A stretch of DNA of 64,000 nucleotides from Rubellimicrobium mesophilum DSM 19309. GTDB taxonomy: Bacteria; Pseudomonadota; Alphaproteobacteria; Rhodobacterales; Rhodobacteraceae. Of this stretch, positions 50,081 through 58,702 are shown piece after piece; position 1 is the first letter of the stretch; every line of letters begins with the position of its first letter. Both the position numbers and the translations under genes were made by a program. Location of the stretch: positions 58,742-122,741 of the forward strand of contig NZ_KK088560.1 of assembly GCF_000600335.2 (NCBI RefSeq). The letters run 5' to 3'. Below the pieces are notes generated by a model. It did not search any database, was not told where the DNA came from, and worked only from the letters and a program-made list of their open reading frames with translations.

Positions 50081-50134
50081 TGACGGCCGGGGGCGCGACG
50101 GACGGTCGCGGGGGCGCCGTTCCCGGTTCATTCC

Positions 50135-50162
50135 CTTGAATACGTTCGACTAATCCCCATCT
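50135..50162 (+). promoter_or_regulatory. Sigma-32 (RpoH) heat-shock promoter
   Basis: CTTGAA at 50135-50140 and CCCCATCT at 50155-50162 are separated by 14 bp, an almost exact match to the RpoH consensus. It lies about 85 bp upstream of the Hsp20 gene, so heat induction by RpoH is strongly suggested. Confidence 0.85.
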
Positions 50163-50244
50163 GGGGCGCGTGTCCGGTCCGGTGACGGGCAAACGGTGTC
50201 CTGCTTCCGGGCCGCGATGGCTCACACAAGCAAGGAGGACCACG

Positions 50245-50832
50245 ATGGCTCGCAATCCGCTTTCCCCCTACCGCGGCGGCGGCCTGCTCGGCGGGGGCTT
50301 CGACCCTCTCTCGCTGCATCGGGAGATGAACCGCCTCCTCGACGACTTCATGGGCGGGACGCCGATGGCCGCCCAGGGCCAGTCCGGCGGGGGCAACATC
50401 ATCAACGCCCACATGAACGTCTCGGAGACCGAAAACGAGATCCGCATCTCGGCCGAGCTGCCGGGCGTCGGCGAGGACGACATCGACGTGAGCCTGAACG
50501 ACGACGTGCTCACCATCCGGGGCGAGAAGAAGTTCGAGAGGAAGGACGACAAGGAGAACTTCCACTTCGTCGAGCGCTCCTACGGGACGTTCCAGCGCTC
50601 GCTGCGGCTCCCCTTCCCCGTCGATCCCGAGCAGGTGCGGGCCAGCTTCGAGAACGGCGTGCTCACCGTGACGCTTCCCAAGGCGGCCCAGCGGGAGCGC
50701 ACCCGGCGCATCCAGGTGCAGCGGGGACAGGGCGGAGCGCAGCGGATCGGCCAGGAGCGGGAGGGCGGCTCCACGGGCCAGGCCCAGGACGGCAAGGCCG
50801 GGGGAGGACAGCCGTCCGGCGGGCCGCGATGA
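50245..50832 (+). CDS. Hsp20/alpha-crystallin small heat-shock protein
   Basis: Small heat-shock protein of 195 aa that holds unfolding proteins. The alpha-crystallin domain spans about 55-150 (AELPGVGEDDIDVSLNDDVL, FERSY-type VERSYGTFQRSLRLP, FENGVLTVTLPK). The C-terminal tail is long, Gly/Gln-rich and lacks a clear I-x-I motif. ATG 50245 follows AAGGAGG. A sigma-32 promoter lies upstream. No ROSE-type thermometer is evident. Confidence 0.94.
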   Translation: MARNPLSPYRGGGLLGGGFDPLSLHREMNRLLDDFMGGTPMAAQGQSGGGNIINAHMNVSETENEIRISAELPGVGEDDIDVSLNDDVLTIRGEKKFERKDDKENFHFVERSYGTFQRSLRLPFPVDPEQVRASFENGVLTVTLPKAAQRERTRRIQVQRGQGGAQRIGQEREGGSTGQAQDGKAGGGQPSGGPR

Positions 50833-50847
50833 GGCGCGGCGACGCGG

Positions 50848-50867
50848 CGGGGCCCCTCGGGGTCCCG
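50848..50867. terminator. Hairpin between convergent genes
   Basis: A self-complementary 20-bp segment rich in G and C (8-bp stem with one wobble, four-base loop) lies between the ends of the Hsp20 and DUF2059 genes. It could act for both strands; no T run is present. Confidence 0.4.
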
Positions 50868-50875
50868 TCCTGCGG

Positions 50876-51727
50876 TCAGATCTCCTCGGTCGTCATGTAG
50901 CGCGCCGCGGCGAGGCCCAGGGCGCGGGAGACATCGGTGAAGCGTTCGTCGAAGGCTTCGAAGACGGCAAGGTTCAGGGCCTGGCCGGGCTCCGTCTCGG
51001 AGAAGGCGATCAGCGCCTCGATGTCGGCATCGGTGGCGGGCTCGTAGGCCTTGAGGAGGAAGGAGTAGGCCCATTCCTCGGTCTGGGCGCGGATCTGCGG
51101 CTCCTGGCCGGCGACGTCGGCGAGGAGGTCCGACTCGGTCATGTCGTCCGAGAGGGCGCCGCCGTCGAGGAGCCCCGTCAGGTAGGCCACGTTGTTGTTC
51201 ATCGTGCCCGCGACGTTCATCTCGATGAGGTCGGTGGCCTCGGCGTAGCGCTGCAGGATCTCCAGGCGCGGCGAGTTCTGGAACAGCGCGACGGCGGCCC
51301 TCTCCTTGGCCTCCTGCTCCACCTCCTCGTCCATCATCGCCTCGCGCGCGTCGAGCTCCAGCGCCGTGAGGCTGCGCCCGGGCTCGGCCTGGAGGAAGGC
51401 CAGCATCGCGGCGGTGTCCTGGCCCCGGAGGTCCTCGGCGAGCGAGGCCAGGACCTCCTGCTCCATGTGGCCGGGGTCGTAGATCGCGGCGACGAGGTCG
51501 GTCCAGTGCTGGGGCACGGGGCGCCCCTCGAAGACCGTCCGGGCCAGGTCCTCGCCGTGGGAAGCCCCCTCCTCCGCGACGACGTCGATCACCTCGGGCA
51601 GGAGCAGGGCGTCGTAGATCGCGCGCACGTCGTCGGGCACCTCGCCGGTGGTGGCGGTCGAGGTCTGCGCGAGGGCGGGAACGGCGGTCAGGGCGACGGC
51701 CAGGATGCTGGCGGTGCGGAGGATCAT
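50876..51727 (-). CDS. DUF2059-domain exported protein
   Basis: Protein of 283 aa with a signal peptide (about 1-21, ending VPALAQ). The helical body contains two related halves typical of the DUF2059 group (AIYDALLLPEVIDVVAEEG and LQAEPGRSLTALELDAREAM). ATG 51727 begins exactly at the signal. Periplasmic; function unknown. It diverges from the tRNA gene. Confidence 0.78.
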   Translation of the reverse strand: MILRTASILAVALTAVPALAQTSTATTGEVPDDVRAIYDALLLPEVIDVVAEEGASHGEDLARTVFEGRPVPQHWTDLVAAIYDPGHMEQEVLASLAEDLRGQDTAAMLAFLQAEPGRSLTALELDAREAMMDEEVEQEAKERAAVALFQNSPRLEILQRYAEATDLIEMNVAGTMNNNVAYLTGLLDGGALSDDMTESDLLADVAGQEPQIRAQTEEWAYSFLLKAYEPATDADIEALIAFSETEPGQALNLAVFEAFDERFTDVSRALGLAAARYMTTEEI

Positions 51728-51903
51728 CGGTCGGGGCTCCTCTTGGGTCCGCGGCGTGGACGGACGTTCCAGGGAGCATAGGCTCCGGCGTGGGGGGCGC
51801 CAAGGGACAGCCTGGGCCACTGACGGGATCGTCAGGACGTGCGACTCCGCGCATAAGGGGGTTGCGCCCGACGACGCCCCCGACTAGATCGGACCTCGGC
51901 CGC

Positions 51904-51993
51904 GGAGAGATGCCGGAGCGGTCGAACGGGGCGGTCTCGAAAACCGTTGAGGGTGCAAGCCTTCCCAGGGTTCGAATCCCTGTCTCTCCGCCA
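51904..51993 (+). tRNA. tRNA-Ser(CGA)
   Basis: A complete 90-nt gene including encoded CCA. The acceptor stem GGAGAGA pairs with TCTCTCC; the anticodon loop CTCGAAA gives CGA; a long variable arm follows and the T arm is GGGTTCGAATCCC. Its last 15 bases are repeated at 63869, making it the attachment site of the element to its right. Confidence 0.95.
51979..51993 (+). repeat. attL core (15-bp direct repeat)
   Basis: CCTGTCTCTCCGCCA at the 3' end of tRNA-Ser recurs exactly at 63869-63883. It is the crossover region of a tRNA-targeting tyrosine integrase. Confidence 0.88.
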
Positions 51994-52050
51994 CATCAAC
52001 CCTGAAAACTGAGCCTTTTCAGATAGTTATATGGTCGTTGTCGGCTCTGG

Positions 52051-52071
52051 CCCCACGTTAAGCCCCACGTT
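52051..52071. repeat. Paired 9-bp repeats, candidate integrase arm site (left)
   Basis: CCCCACGTT occurs at 52051 and 52063, a 12-bp period. The same pair with the same period appears at 63730 and 63742 near the right end, in the same direction. This fits arm-type binding sites of the integrase or its AlpA-like partner. Confidence 0.55.
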
Positions 52072-52106
52072 CCGACCGTGAATGTCTGGGACTCGTGCCA
52101 GTTGCG

Positions 52107-52126
52107 AGGGGGCCCGAAGACCCCCT
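52107..52126 (-). terminator. UUCG hairpin terminating the element's last gene
   Basis: On the minus strand AGGGGGTC and GGCCCCCT pair around a TTCG tetraloop 8 bp past the stop at 52135. It probably ends the 52135-52596 transcript before it reaches attL and the tRNA. Confidence 0.5.
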
Positions 52127-52134
52127 TTCGCGAT

Positions 52135-52596
52135 TCAGGGAGTCACCTCATGGTGAGCGGCCGACCGGGGCTGGCGGCAAAGGAAAGTTGCGAAGTCGTC
52201 GGACTCGTCCGGAGAAAGTCTGTCCCAACTGAAGCCATGTGCAGGCTGCGTGACGCTGGCACCGTCGGCGCCCGCAAACATCTCGGCGATCGCGATTGCG
52301 TCCGGCAGACTGTTCATGACCACCTCCAGGCGAACTAGTGCTCGTTCGCCAGCGGTAACGTAGGCGACGACATAGCCGCTGGGGATACCTCGCGCGACGA
52401 TGGCGGTACACGCCTCGTCTCCCTCGCCATAGGTGCTGCCGTTCCAGAGAACACGAAGGCCTAAGTCGAACTCCCTCTCCACCACGGCCATGGTGGACTC
52501 CATTAGCGAACGGAGATTCTCGCGAGGTAATGACCAATCCTTGGGCGAGACGCGCAGTTCGCTCCTGTCAATCAGTTGTGCTGTTGGTTTAGCCAT
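52135..52596 (-). CDS. Unknown element-encoded protein (possible moron)
   Basis: Protein of 153 aa with no domain I recognise. It is soluble, slightly acidic, and ends with HHEVTP. ATG 52596 follows AAGGAT. It has its own palindromic upstream site (52685-52725) and its own hairpin downstream, so it seems to be transcribed separately from the tail operon. Such end-of-element genes are often accessory cargo (phage exclusion, host fitness), which here is only a guess. Confidence 0.6.
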   Translation of the reverse strand: MAKPTAQLIDRSELRVSPKDWSLPRENLRSLMESTMAVVEREFDLGLRVLWNGSTYGEGDEACTAIVARGIPSGYVVAYVTAGERALVRLEVVMNSLPDAIAIAEMFAGADGASVTQPAHGFSWDRLSPDESDDFATFLCRQPRSAAHHEVTP

Positions 52597-52684
52597 GATC
52601 CTTCCTACCCCGGCCCCGTGCCGGGTGAGGCAAGACCTAGCGCGCGCGCTCTCAGGCGTCCAGAAAAATATTGAAAGTCAGAGA

Positions 52685-52725
52685 CTTACACGCATAACTT
52701 GACAGTCAACATACGCGTGTAAGTG
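52685..52725. promoter_or_regulatory. Nested palindromic operator-like site
   Basis: Perfect 10-bp inverted repeats ACTTACACGC and GCGTGTAAGT flank a 21-bp spacer that contains another palindrome, TTGACAGTCAA. TTGACA within it could be a -35 box. It lies between the chaperone-like gene and the 52596 start. Confidence 0.6.
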
Positions 52726-52738
52726 CGAAATCAGTCCC

Positions 52739-53107
52739 TTAGAACATCTTGTCGAACAGAGCCGCGTTCATGGATGGGCGACCCGGCCGCCGCTGCCGCT
52801 TCAGCGCCTCCACAGCCTTTTTCGCCTTCTCCAAGAAGTGAGCCACAAGGGCCGCATCCATGGCCCTCAGCGTCTCGATATGGTGAGGCTGGAACGGGAC
52901 CCCCTTGAGCCGGCACCAGGCTTCGATCTCAAGGAAGGTGATAGGTGCCGGTCCCGCGTCCCCGACGTGACGGGTCGCGTCCAACTCGAGGAACGCCTGC
53001 CATAGGATCTCACCCGCTTCCGGGACACGGACCCGGGCCGTTGGGCTGGCGAGGTGATCCTTCAGCGCGGTCACCAGTTGCCGCTTGAGTCGGTCCCCGC
53101 CCTTCAT
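52739..53107 (-). CDS. Phage tail assembly chaperone-like protein
   Basis: Protein of 122 aa. The central ILWQAFLELDATRHVG followed by PITFLEIEAWCRLKGVPFQP and RAMDAALVAH resembles small proteins encoded beside tape-measure genes in siphophages (DUF7697/DUF1799-like tail chaperones). Here it comes after the tape measure rather than before it. ATG 53107 overlaps the tape-measure stop (ATGA). Confidence 0.6.
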   Translation of the reverse strand: MKGGDRLKRQLVTALKDHLASPTARVRVPEAGEILWQAFLELDATRHVGDAGPAPITFLEIEAWCRLKGVPFQPHHIETLRAMDAALVAHFLEKAKKAVEALKRQRRPGRPSMNAALFDKMF

Positions 53108-55572
53108 CTCGACATGGCCCCACCTATGGCGCGGGCGTTCCGGGTCATAAAGTTCAGCATGACCCGTTGCCCTGCTTCCGTGGAAAGCGCCTGACTCATC
53201 ACGTCGGACGCCTCGAAGACGTTCACGTTCTTGACGTTGACCACGGGCGTCACGGGCTTCTCGGCCGGAGGGGGCATCATCGGCGAGGTTAGGGCCTCAG
53301 CCGCTTCATCCCGCACGAAGCCGCCCGTGGCATAGCCGCGCGCCGCGCGATGCATTGCCTCGAGCCGCCCGACGCCGATGCGCTGAACCGCGCGCTTGCT
53401 GAAAACGTACTCGCCCCCATGGACGATACCCTTCGGCTCCCAGGTCCCGCCTGCGCCCGTGTAGCCGCCATAGGCGAAGCCGCCCCCTAGCAGGCCACCA
53501 AGCCAACCGATCGCGTTCCCCATGGTCCCGCCACCTTCGGCCATGCCGAGTAGCGCCTTCTGCATCTGGACCCGGGCGATCTCGATCAGGAGTTGCCCCA
53601 GGGCCTCGCGCGCCGACATTGAGCCGCTGAGGATGCCCATGAACATATCCGTCAGACGATCGGCCCCGCGCTTCGCGTTGTCTTCGATGAGGCGCAGCCG
53701 ATCGGCGGCATCCTCCGCCGCCTGCCCCGCCGTGGTGTAGGACAGGGCGAGTCGGTCAATCGCCGCCCGAACTTCTGGCGTGATCTCCTGCCCGGACTGC
53801 TGGGCTTCATACAGGAGCTCGGCCCGCTTCCGGGCGTAATCCATGGCGTCACCCACGTCCCGGCCGCTTTGCGACACTGCCATGAGCTCGGCCGCCTCAG
53901 CCTCGAGCTTGGCAATCTGCTCCCGGGTCGACTCCACCTCGCGCTGATAGTCGGACAGGCGCGGCGTACCACCGCCCCCTCTCGAGCCGCCGCCACCGCC
54001 GGCGGAAACCGGGACTCCGAAGTCAATGTCGGCGGGACGTGTCTGGGGTCGGAGGGTGTTGCGGTTCCAGCCACCATCCGGCGCCGTGTAGTCGTCCACC
54101 AAGGGCGGACGGGTCGGAGGAACCGGGGCATTCCGCGGTGCTTGCGGAGTGGACGTGGCCATGCCGGCACCGGCGGAGTAGACGTTGCCAGTGTTCCCTC
54201 TTGGGTCCTCGAGGTCTGCGGGCGAACCGCTTCCGGGAAGCTGGGCCCGCAAGCTCGCCGCCGCACGGGCTGCGTTCACAAGGTTTGCGGCGAGGCCGGT
54301 GACGGCCATGATGACGCTGCCCAAGTTCTCTTGGTCGATCGCGTCAAGCTGGGCCAGAACGTCAGAAGCCGTGCCAGCCGCCTCACCCATGCGCGCCTCA
54401 AAGTCCTGCGCAGAGATAGAGCCGTCGTCCAACCCGGCCTGAAGGTCGCGCATCTCCTGCGCAGCCGCTCGAAGTGCAGCCTCTGCATCGGTGTCGCCGA
54501 TCTCCCGAAGGTAGTTCGCAGCCCGATCCAGATAGGGGGCAAGGTTCGCCCCCTCGCCTGCCACGTTCTCATAGAGCGCCAGGATCTCGCGCAAGGCGTC
54601 TTCGTGTTCGCGGATCAGCTCGGGGTTTGCCTCCATGCCCTCCGCAACGGCCGGGCCCAGAAGGGCCGCAGCTTGCGCGCTGTTCCGCAGCACTTCGTCA
54701 ATGCGCTCGATCTGCTCGCCAAGGTTCAGCACCTCGCCCGCGAAGTCCGCCGTCCCGACCACAAGCCGCTGGAACAGGTTGCCCACCTTCGCCGCCACCT
54801 CGCTGAACCGGCGATCCAACTCTTGCGCCTTGGCAATCGTCTCTTCGTCCAGAACCAAGCCAAGTTCGTGCGCCCGCTCGATTGTGGCGCGGAGTCCGGC
54901 TTCGCCCTGCCCGATCAGCTCCACGAAACGTTCACCACCCGTCCCGCCGAAGACCTCATCCGCGATGCGGATTTGCGCGGCCCTGTCGAAGTCCTCGAGC
55001 CGCCCGATGATCTCAAGCAGGAGTTCCGAAGGTTCCTTGAGCCGTTCCGACAGGTCTTCCGCTCCGAAGCCCAGCCGGCCGAAGGCTTCCGCCGCGGAGC
55101 CGGCCCCAGTCTGAATGAACTCGTCCGCCCGGAGTGACAGTTCCTTCAGCCCGTCAGTCAGGGCATCCACGTCGATGCGGTTCTGTTCCGCCACGAACTT
55201 GAGTTCTTGGAACGTCTCCACGCTCACGCCAGCACGCCGCGCCTCATCCCCAAGGCTGGCCAGACTCTTGACGGCCTCATGCACCCCTGCCGTGATCGCT
55301 GCTGTTGCGGTCGCGATCGCCCCGACGGCGAGCCCTTGCACGAAGTTCCGGCCGAAGTTGCCGACCTGCGCCGTGGTCGAAGCGAGGGCCTGATTGATGC
55401 GAGCGGTCGCCCGTTGCATATCGGTTTCCATCTGCCGCGTGGCGGACTGGGAATCCCGTTGCAGCCGCTGGAACGAACGGGTTCCCGTCTGCTCCGCCCG
55501 CTTCATGCGCTTCTCGAATTCGTTCACCCGCGCCTCGAGGGAAACGATCAGTCGTTCTTCATCCGTGGGCAT
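53104..55572 (-). CDS. Phage tail tape-measure protein
   Basis: Protein of 822 aa. A coiled-coil N-terminus (ERLIVSLEARVNEFEKRMKRAEQTG), hydrophobic segments near 70-95, a Gly/Pro-rich linker around 470-560 and the typical end (GGYTGAGGTWEPKGIVHGGEYVFSKRAVQRIG) identify a tape measure, which sets tail length in siphophages and forms the DNA channel. It starts 9 bp after the TerL stop. Its place directly after terminase is unusual. Confidence 0.9.
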   Translation of the reverse strand: MPTDEERLIVSLEARVNEFEKRMKRAEQTGTRSFQRLQRDSQSATRQMETDMQRATARINQALASTTAQVGNFGRNFVQGLAVGAIATATAAITAGVHEAVKSLASLGDEARRAGVSVETFQELKFVAEQNRIDVDALTDGLKELSLRADEFIQTGAGSAAEAFGRLGFGAEDLSERLKEPSELLLEIIGRLEDFDRAAQIRIADEVFGGTGGERFVELIGQGEAGLRATIERAHELGLVLDEETIAKAQELDRRFSEVAAKVGNLFQRLVVGTADFAGEVLNLGEQIERIDEVLRNSAQAAALLGPAVAEGMEANPELIREHEDALREILALYENVAGEGANLAPYLDRAANYLREIGDTDAEAALRAAAQEMRDLQAGLDDGSISAQDFEARMGEAAGTASDVLAQLDAIDQENLGSVIMAVTGLAANLVNAARAAASLRAQLPGSGSPADLEDPRGNTGNVYSAGAGMATSTPQAPRNAPVPPTRPPLVDDYTAPDGGWNRNTLRPQTRPADIDFGVPVSAGGGGGSRGGGGTPRLSDYQREVESTREQIAKLEAEAAELMAVSQSGRDVGDAMDYARKRAELLYEAQQSGQEITPEVRAAIDRLALSYTTAGQAAEDAADRLRLIEDNAKRGADRLTDMFMGILSGSMSAREALGQLLIEIARVQMQKALLGMAEGGGTMGNAIGWLGGLLGGGFAYGGYTGAGGTWEPKGIVHGGEYVFSKRAVQRIGVGRLEAMHRAARGYATGGFVRDEAAEALTSPMMPPPAEKPVTPVVNVKNVNVFEASDVMSQALSTEAGQRVMLNFMTRNARAIGGAMSR

Positions 55573-55581
55573 GATCGCTCC

Positions 55582-57189
55582 TCAGGCTGTCCACATGTCG
55601 TCATCGAACCAGGCGGCCGAAGTCGTCAGTTCGTTTTCGTTGCTGGCGCACCGCGCCACGGCCATGGCTGCCGCCACCGCCCCGTCGATCTTGTTGCCGC
55701 TCTTGCCCTTGTGGAACGACTTGTTCCCCGCCGAATCCACATGGAGCTGAATGTTCCCGAAGTTCCACCGCAGGACCGGGTTGGCCCCGTGCCGGAAGCC
55801 ACCTTTCAGAACGGCGCGTTCCAGCTCTTTGACGGCCGGCGCCATGGTGACCCACCCTTGCCGGAACTCCACCACGGGCAAGCCGTCTTCGCTGAGGTTC
55901 GCCATCATGTGCCGCCCGTAGGTCGGATCGAAGGCGATCTCCCGAACGGAATGGGTCGCGCATAGGTCGCGAATGTGATCCTCCACGGCCTTTAGATCGA
56001 CCGTGTTGCCGGGCGTCGGGATGATGAACCCCTCTTCTGCCCAGGTCACATAATCGACGCCATGGAGCTCGCCCCGCTTCCTCAGGTTCTCTTCCGGGCA
56101 GAAGAACCACGGGACTACCTGATAGCCGTCTTCGCCATCCCGCCAGCACGCGACAACCGCGGTCAGGTCTTCGTTCTTGGACAGGTCGACTCCGATCCAA
56201 CATGGCTCTTGGACCATTTCCAGTTCGTCCAGATCCACGGCCGCGGCGCCTTGGTCGTAAACGTGCATCTCGACAAAGGGCGAAGTTGACTGGTCCAGCC
56301 ATCGGTTGAGGTTGAACTGCAGAAAGGAGTCCCGCTCGAATGGTGAGTGTTCCGCCTTGCGCGCCTTGTCCCGGAATCCGGTGATGTCGGGATACCCATG
56401 CTGCAGACCGGGGTTCGCGTCGAACCAGAGGGACTCGTCTTTCCAATCGTCTTCGGCCTCAGCCATGAAGATGACGGGCAAGGTCGCAGGGTCTTCGATC
56501 TCACCCTTCTGAACCTTCATGGCGTAGGAGACAGTTTCCCACGCCAAATTCTCCTGTCCGCGGCCCGACGTGCTGGCCACGATCAAGAGCGTCCCGGGCA
56601 CCTTCACCAGGGCCGAGTCTAGCGCCTCCCACTGGCGCAAGCCTGCCCTGCCCTCCCATGCGTGGAGCTCGTCAGCAATGACTACGTTGGGGGTCTTGCC
56701 GTGCTGCGTCTTGCCGTCGGATGCCACTGCGACATAGCGCGTCCGTTCCTTGTTGAAGGCGATCCGGCTGACGTACTCCCGAACGCTGAGGTGTTTCGAC
56801 AGGCGCCCGTCGTTCTGGACGATCATGGCCGCTTCGTTGAACAGCTCGAGGGCCTGTTCATGGGCGGACGCAGCCGAGACGATCAGGCCGCCGGGCTGCC
56901 GTTCGGGCCCGATCAGGTGCAAGAGGGTGAGCCCCGCCGCAAGGGAAGTCTTCCGGTTGCCACGGGGCAAGAGGAGCACCACGCGCCGGACAATGCGGCT
57001 GCCGTCTGCGTTGCGCGGCCCATAGATCTTCCGAACGATCCGCTCTTGCCAGGGGTCAAGCTTGAATGGGTGACCGGGCGCAGGGTTCTTCGGATGCTTC
57101 AGCTTCCGCAGCCATTTCACCGCCCGTTCCCCGTAGCCCATCGGGTCAGGGATCTCGGACCCGTCACTGATCCAAGAGGGAGTCATCAT
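55582..57189 (-). CDS. Phage terminase large subunit
   Basis: DNA-packaging motor of 535 aa, terminase_1/HK97-like. The ATPase has a Walker A-like LLPRGNRKTSLAAGL (about 70-84) and Walker B NVVIADELHAWEG, followed by the coupling motif VASTSG. The nuclease shows acidic residues in IGVDLSKNEDLTAVVA and KIDGAVAAAMAVARC. It is full length. ATG 57189 lies inside the TerS gene end, so the two are coupled. Confidence 0.93.
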   Translation of the reverse strand: MMTPSWISDGSEIPDPMGYGERAVKWLRKLKHPKNPAPGHPFKLDPWQERIVRKIYGPRNADGSRIVRRVVLLLPRGNRKTSLAAGLTLLHLIGPERQPGGLIVSAASAHEQALELFNEAAMIVQNDGRLSKHLSVREYVSRIAFNKERTRYVAVASDGKTQHGKTPNVVIADELHAWEGRAGLRQWEALDSALVKVPGTLLIVASTSGRGQENLAWETVSYAMKVQKGEIEDPATLPVIFMAEAEDDWKDESLWFDANPGLQHGYPDITGFRDKARKAEHSPFERDSFLQFNLNRWLDQSTSPFVEMHVYDQGAAAVDLDELEMVQEPCWIGVDLSKNEDLTAVVACWRDGEDGYQVVPWFFCPEENLRKRGELHGVDYVTWAEEGFIIPTPGNTVDLKAVEDHIRDLCATHSVREIAFDPTYGRHMMANLSEDGLPVVEFRQGWVTMAPAVKELERAVLKGGFRHGANPVLRWNFGNIQLHVDSAGNKSFHKGKSGNKIDGAVAAAMAVARCASNENELTTSAAWFDDDMWTA

Positions 57190-57559
57190 CGTCGTCTTCC
57201 CTGATTGCGGGTCGGGAGCGTGACACGGGAGTCAGCCCCAGTTCGGCCGCCAAGAGCCGCGCCCGGGTCATCGCGTCCGACTGAATACCGGTCGCCGGGT
57301 TGCGCTTGGGCACCCCCTTCACGGTGATGACATGGCCCTTGTCCTGTAGTTCGCGCTCCATCTCGCGAACCGTGCCGATCGCCACGCAGAACATTTCAAG
57401 GCTGCCCAGGTCGGCTTCCGTCAGGATGCGCCGCTCGGCCAGGATCGGCATGACTCGGTCCCACTCCGCCTTCGCATCCACGGACAGCCAGTCGGGCGCC
57501 GGCAAGTCACCGATCGGGGCGGAGTCGGTGCGAAGGTTCGGCTTCGTCCCACGCATCAT
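57164..57559 (-). CDS. P27-family phage terminase small subunit
   Basis: Protein of 131 aa: MRGTKPNLRTDSAPIGDLP and PDWLSVDAKAEWDRVMPILAERRILTEAD, then HVITVKGVPKRNPATGIQSDAMTRARLLAAELGLTP. This is the P27 type, which recognises the packaging site. ATG 57559 overlaps the head-closure stop (ATGA). In satellites a private TerS redirects packaging to the satellite genome. Confidence 0.92.
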   Translation of the reverse strand: MMRGTKPNLRTDSAPIGDLPAPDWLSVDAKAEWDRVMPILAERRILTEADLGSLEMFCVAIGTVREMERELQDKGHVITVKGVPKRNPATGIQSDAMTRARLLAAELGLTPVSRSRPAIREDDDDDSLLDQ

Positions 57560-57879
57560 CCGGCCCCGTTCACGTTGACGCAGCGGATCTCCAGACCCTC
57601 GCGCCGGCCGATCAGTCGCACCTCCCGCACGTTCCACAGAGCTCCTTGGAAGGCGATCCGGTCCGCCGTGGTGAGGTCGCCGAAGGGCCGCGTGCGGAAG
57701 ACGATCGTGCCGTTATCGGCGGCGCCGCCGTCCTCGAGGAACTCCGCCGTTGACCGTTCCACCACCTCAGCACGAAGCCGGGCGTACTCTCCCCAAGTCG
57801 GGACAGGCGTCCCGGCTTCGTTCACGGTCACTGTGGACCGCTGAAGCCGGATCAAGTGAGCAAGCGCACCGGCCTTCAT
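57556..57879 (-). CDS. Phage head closure protein (SPP1 gp16-like)
   Basis: Protein of 107 aa. MKAGALAHLIRLQRSTVTVNEAG and TPVPTWGEYARLRAEVVERS with IAFQGALWNVREVRLIGRREGLEIRC are typical of the head-tail adaptor that plugs the portal after packaging. ATG 57879 overlaps the DUF3168 stop; the longer frame is shadow. Confidence 0.85.
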   Translation of the reverse strand: MKAGALAHLIRLQRSTVTVNEAGTPVPTWGEYARLRAEVVERSTAEFLEDGGAADNGTIVFRTRPFGDLTTADRIAFQGALWNVREVRLIGRREGLEIRCVNVNGAG

Positions 57880-58292
57880 GGCGTCACCTCTTCTGCCAGA
57901 ACTTCGATCGTCACCACGCCATGCGAGGTCTCCCCGTCCGGGTCGCGCATGGTGCGGCTCGAAACCACATGGGAGTCGATCGCGTGGAAGTTGGGCCCGA
58001 GGTCTAGGCGCCCGGCGGACAGTGCCGCCTCTACTACGCCGCAAATCTCCTTCGCGCCTTCGAGGGACGGTTCGGTTTTCCAGACGTGCAGCGTATGCCA
58101 GACGCGAGTCCGCCGCCGCAGGATGCTCGAGCCGGCGCCCGTAATCATGGACTCTCCCAGCACGATCCCGGGCCGGGGCGCCGGCCTCTGGTGCCGATCC
58201 AAGATCGAGTTAGCCGGAACAAGCGCCGTGACCCCGGAAGATGCCACAAGCCGCGCCCGGATCGCCCGTTGAACTGCCAGGTCTGCACTCAT
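57876..58292 (-). CDS. DUF3168 tail-completion protein
   Basis: Protein of 138 aa of the DUF3168 family (gp17-like tail terminator): LAVQRAIRARLVASSGVTALVPANSILD opens it and HTLHVWKTEPSLEGAKEICGVVEAAL forms the core. It caps the tail tube at the head side in siphophages. Overlaps the gp10-type gene by 4 bp. Confidence 0.83.
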   Translation of the reverse strand: MSADLAVQRAIRARLVASSGVTALVPANSILDRHQRPAPRPGIVLGESMITGAGSSILRRRTRVWHTLHVWKTEPSLEGAKEICGVVEAALSAGRLDLGPNFHAIDSHVVSSRTMRDPDGETSHGVVTIEVLAEEVTP

Positions 58293-58702
58293 CGCTTCGC
58301 CTCCCGGATCGCCTTGCCGATCGCCCGCTTGATGCGGTTCGCGGCCTTCTTTCGGGACAGGCGAAAGCCGGGCCAGAAGTACGGTTGCGCTCGCTGGAGC
58401 TTGGTCCCGTACTCAACCAAGTGCGGGTAGCGGACTTCGCTGTTGCCGGCCGTGACCGCCGCTGCGTTCTCAGGCACCACCATGGAGCCGCCCGGTTGCG
58501 AGTAAGGGGGCGTCTGTTGACCCGGTCCGGTGACGGCAATGCTCGCCTTCAGGTCGCCTTCATCCTCTGGCGCAAGAGCCCGCATGGCGTCTGCCACGTC
58601 CTCGGCAGCCTTCACCAGGGCAGGCTTAACCACCTCCCGGGCTGCCTTGGGGATCGCCCGCATCCGCGCTTGGAAGCGCCCGAGTCCACCGTCGCCGGGC
58701 AT
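58289..58702 (-). CDS. HK97 gp10-type neck protein
   Basis: Protein of 137 aa. Helix-rich start (MRAIPKAAREVVKPALVKAAEDVADAM), then APEDEGDLKASI and YPHLVEYGTKLQRAQPYFWPG are hallmarks of the HK97 gp10 family of head-tail joining proteins. ATG 58702 overlaps the connector stop. Confidence 0.87.
   Translation of the reverse strand: MPGDGGLGRFQARMRAIPKAAREVVKPALVKAAEDVADAMRALAPEDEGDLKASIAVTGPGQQTPPYSQPGGSMVVPENAAAVTAGNSEVRYPHLVEYGTKLQRAQPYFWPGFRLSRKKAANRIKRAIGKAIREAKR

Noticed and set aside
52002..52022. Intrinsic terminator after tRNA-Ser
   Set aside because: A 7-bp inverted repeat (CTGAAAA/TTTTCAG) exists, but no T run follows on the plus strand and it lies inside the integrated element; not strong enough to annotate.
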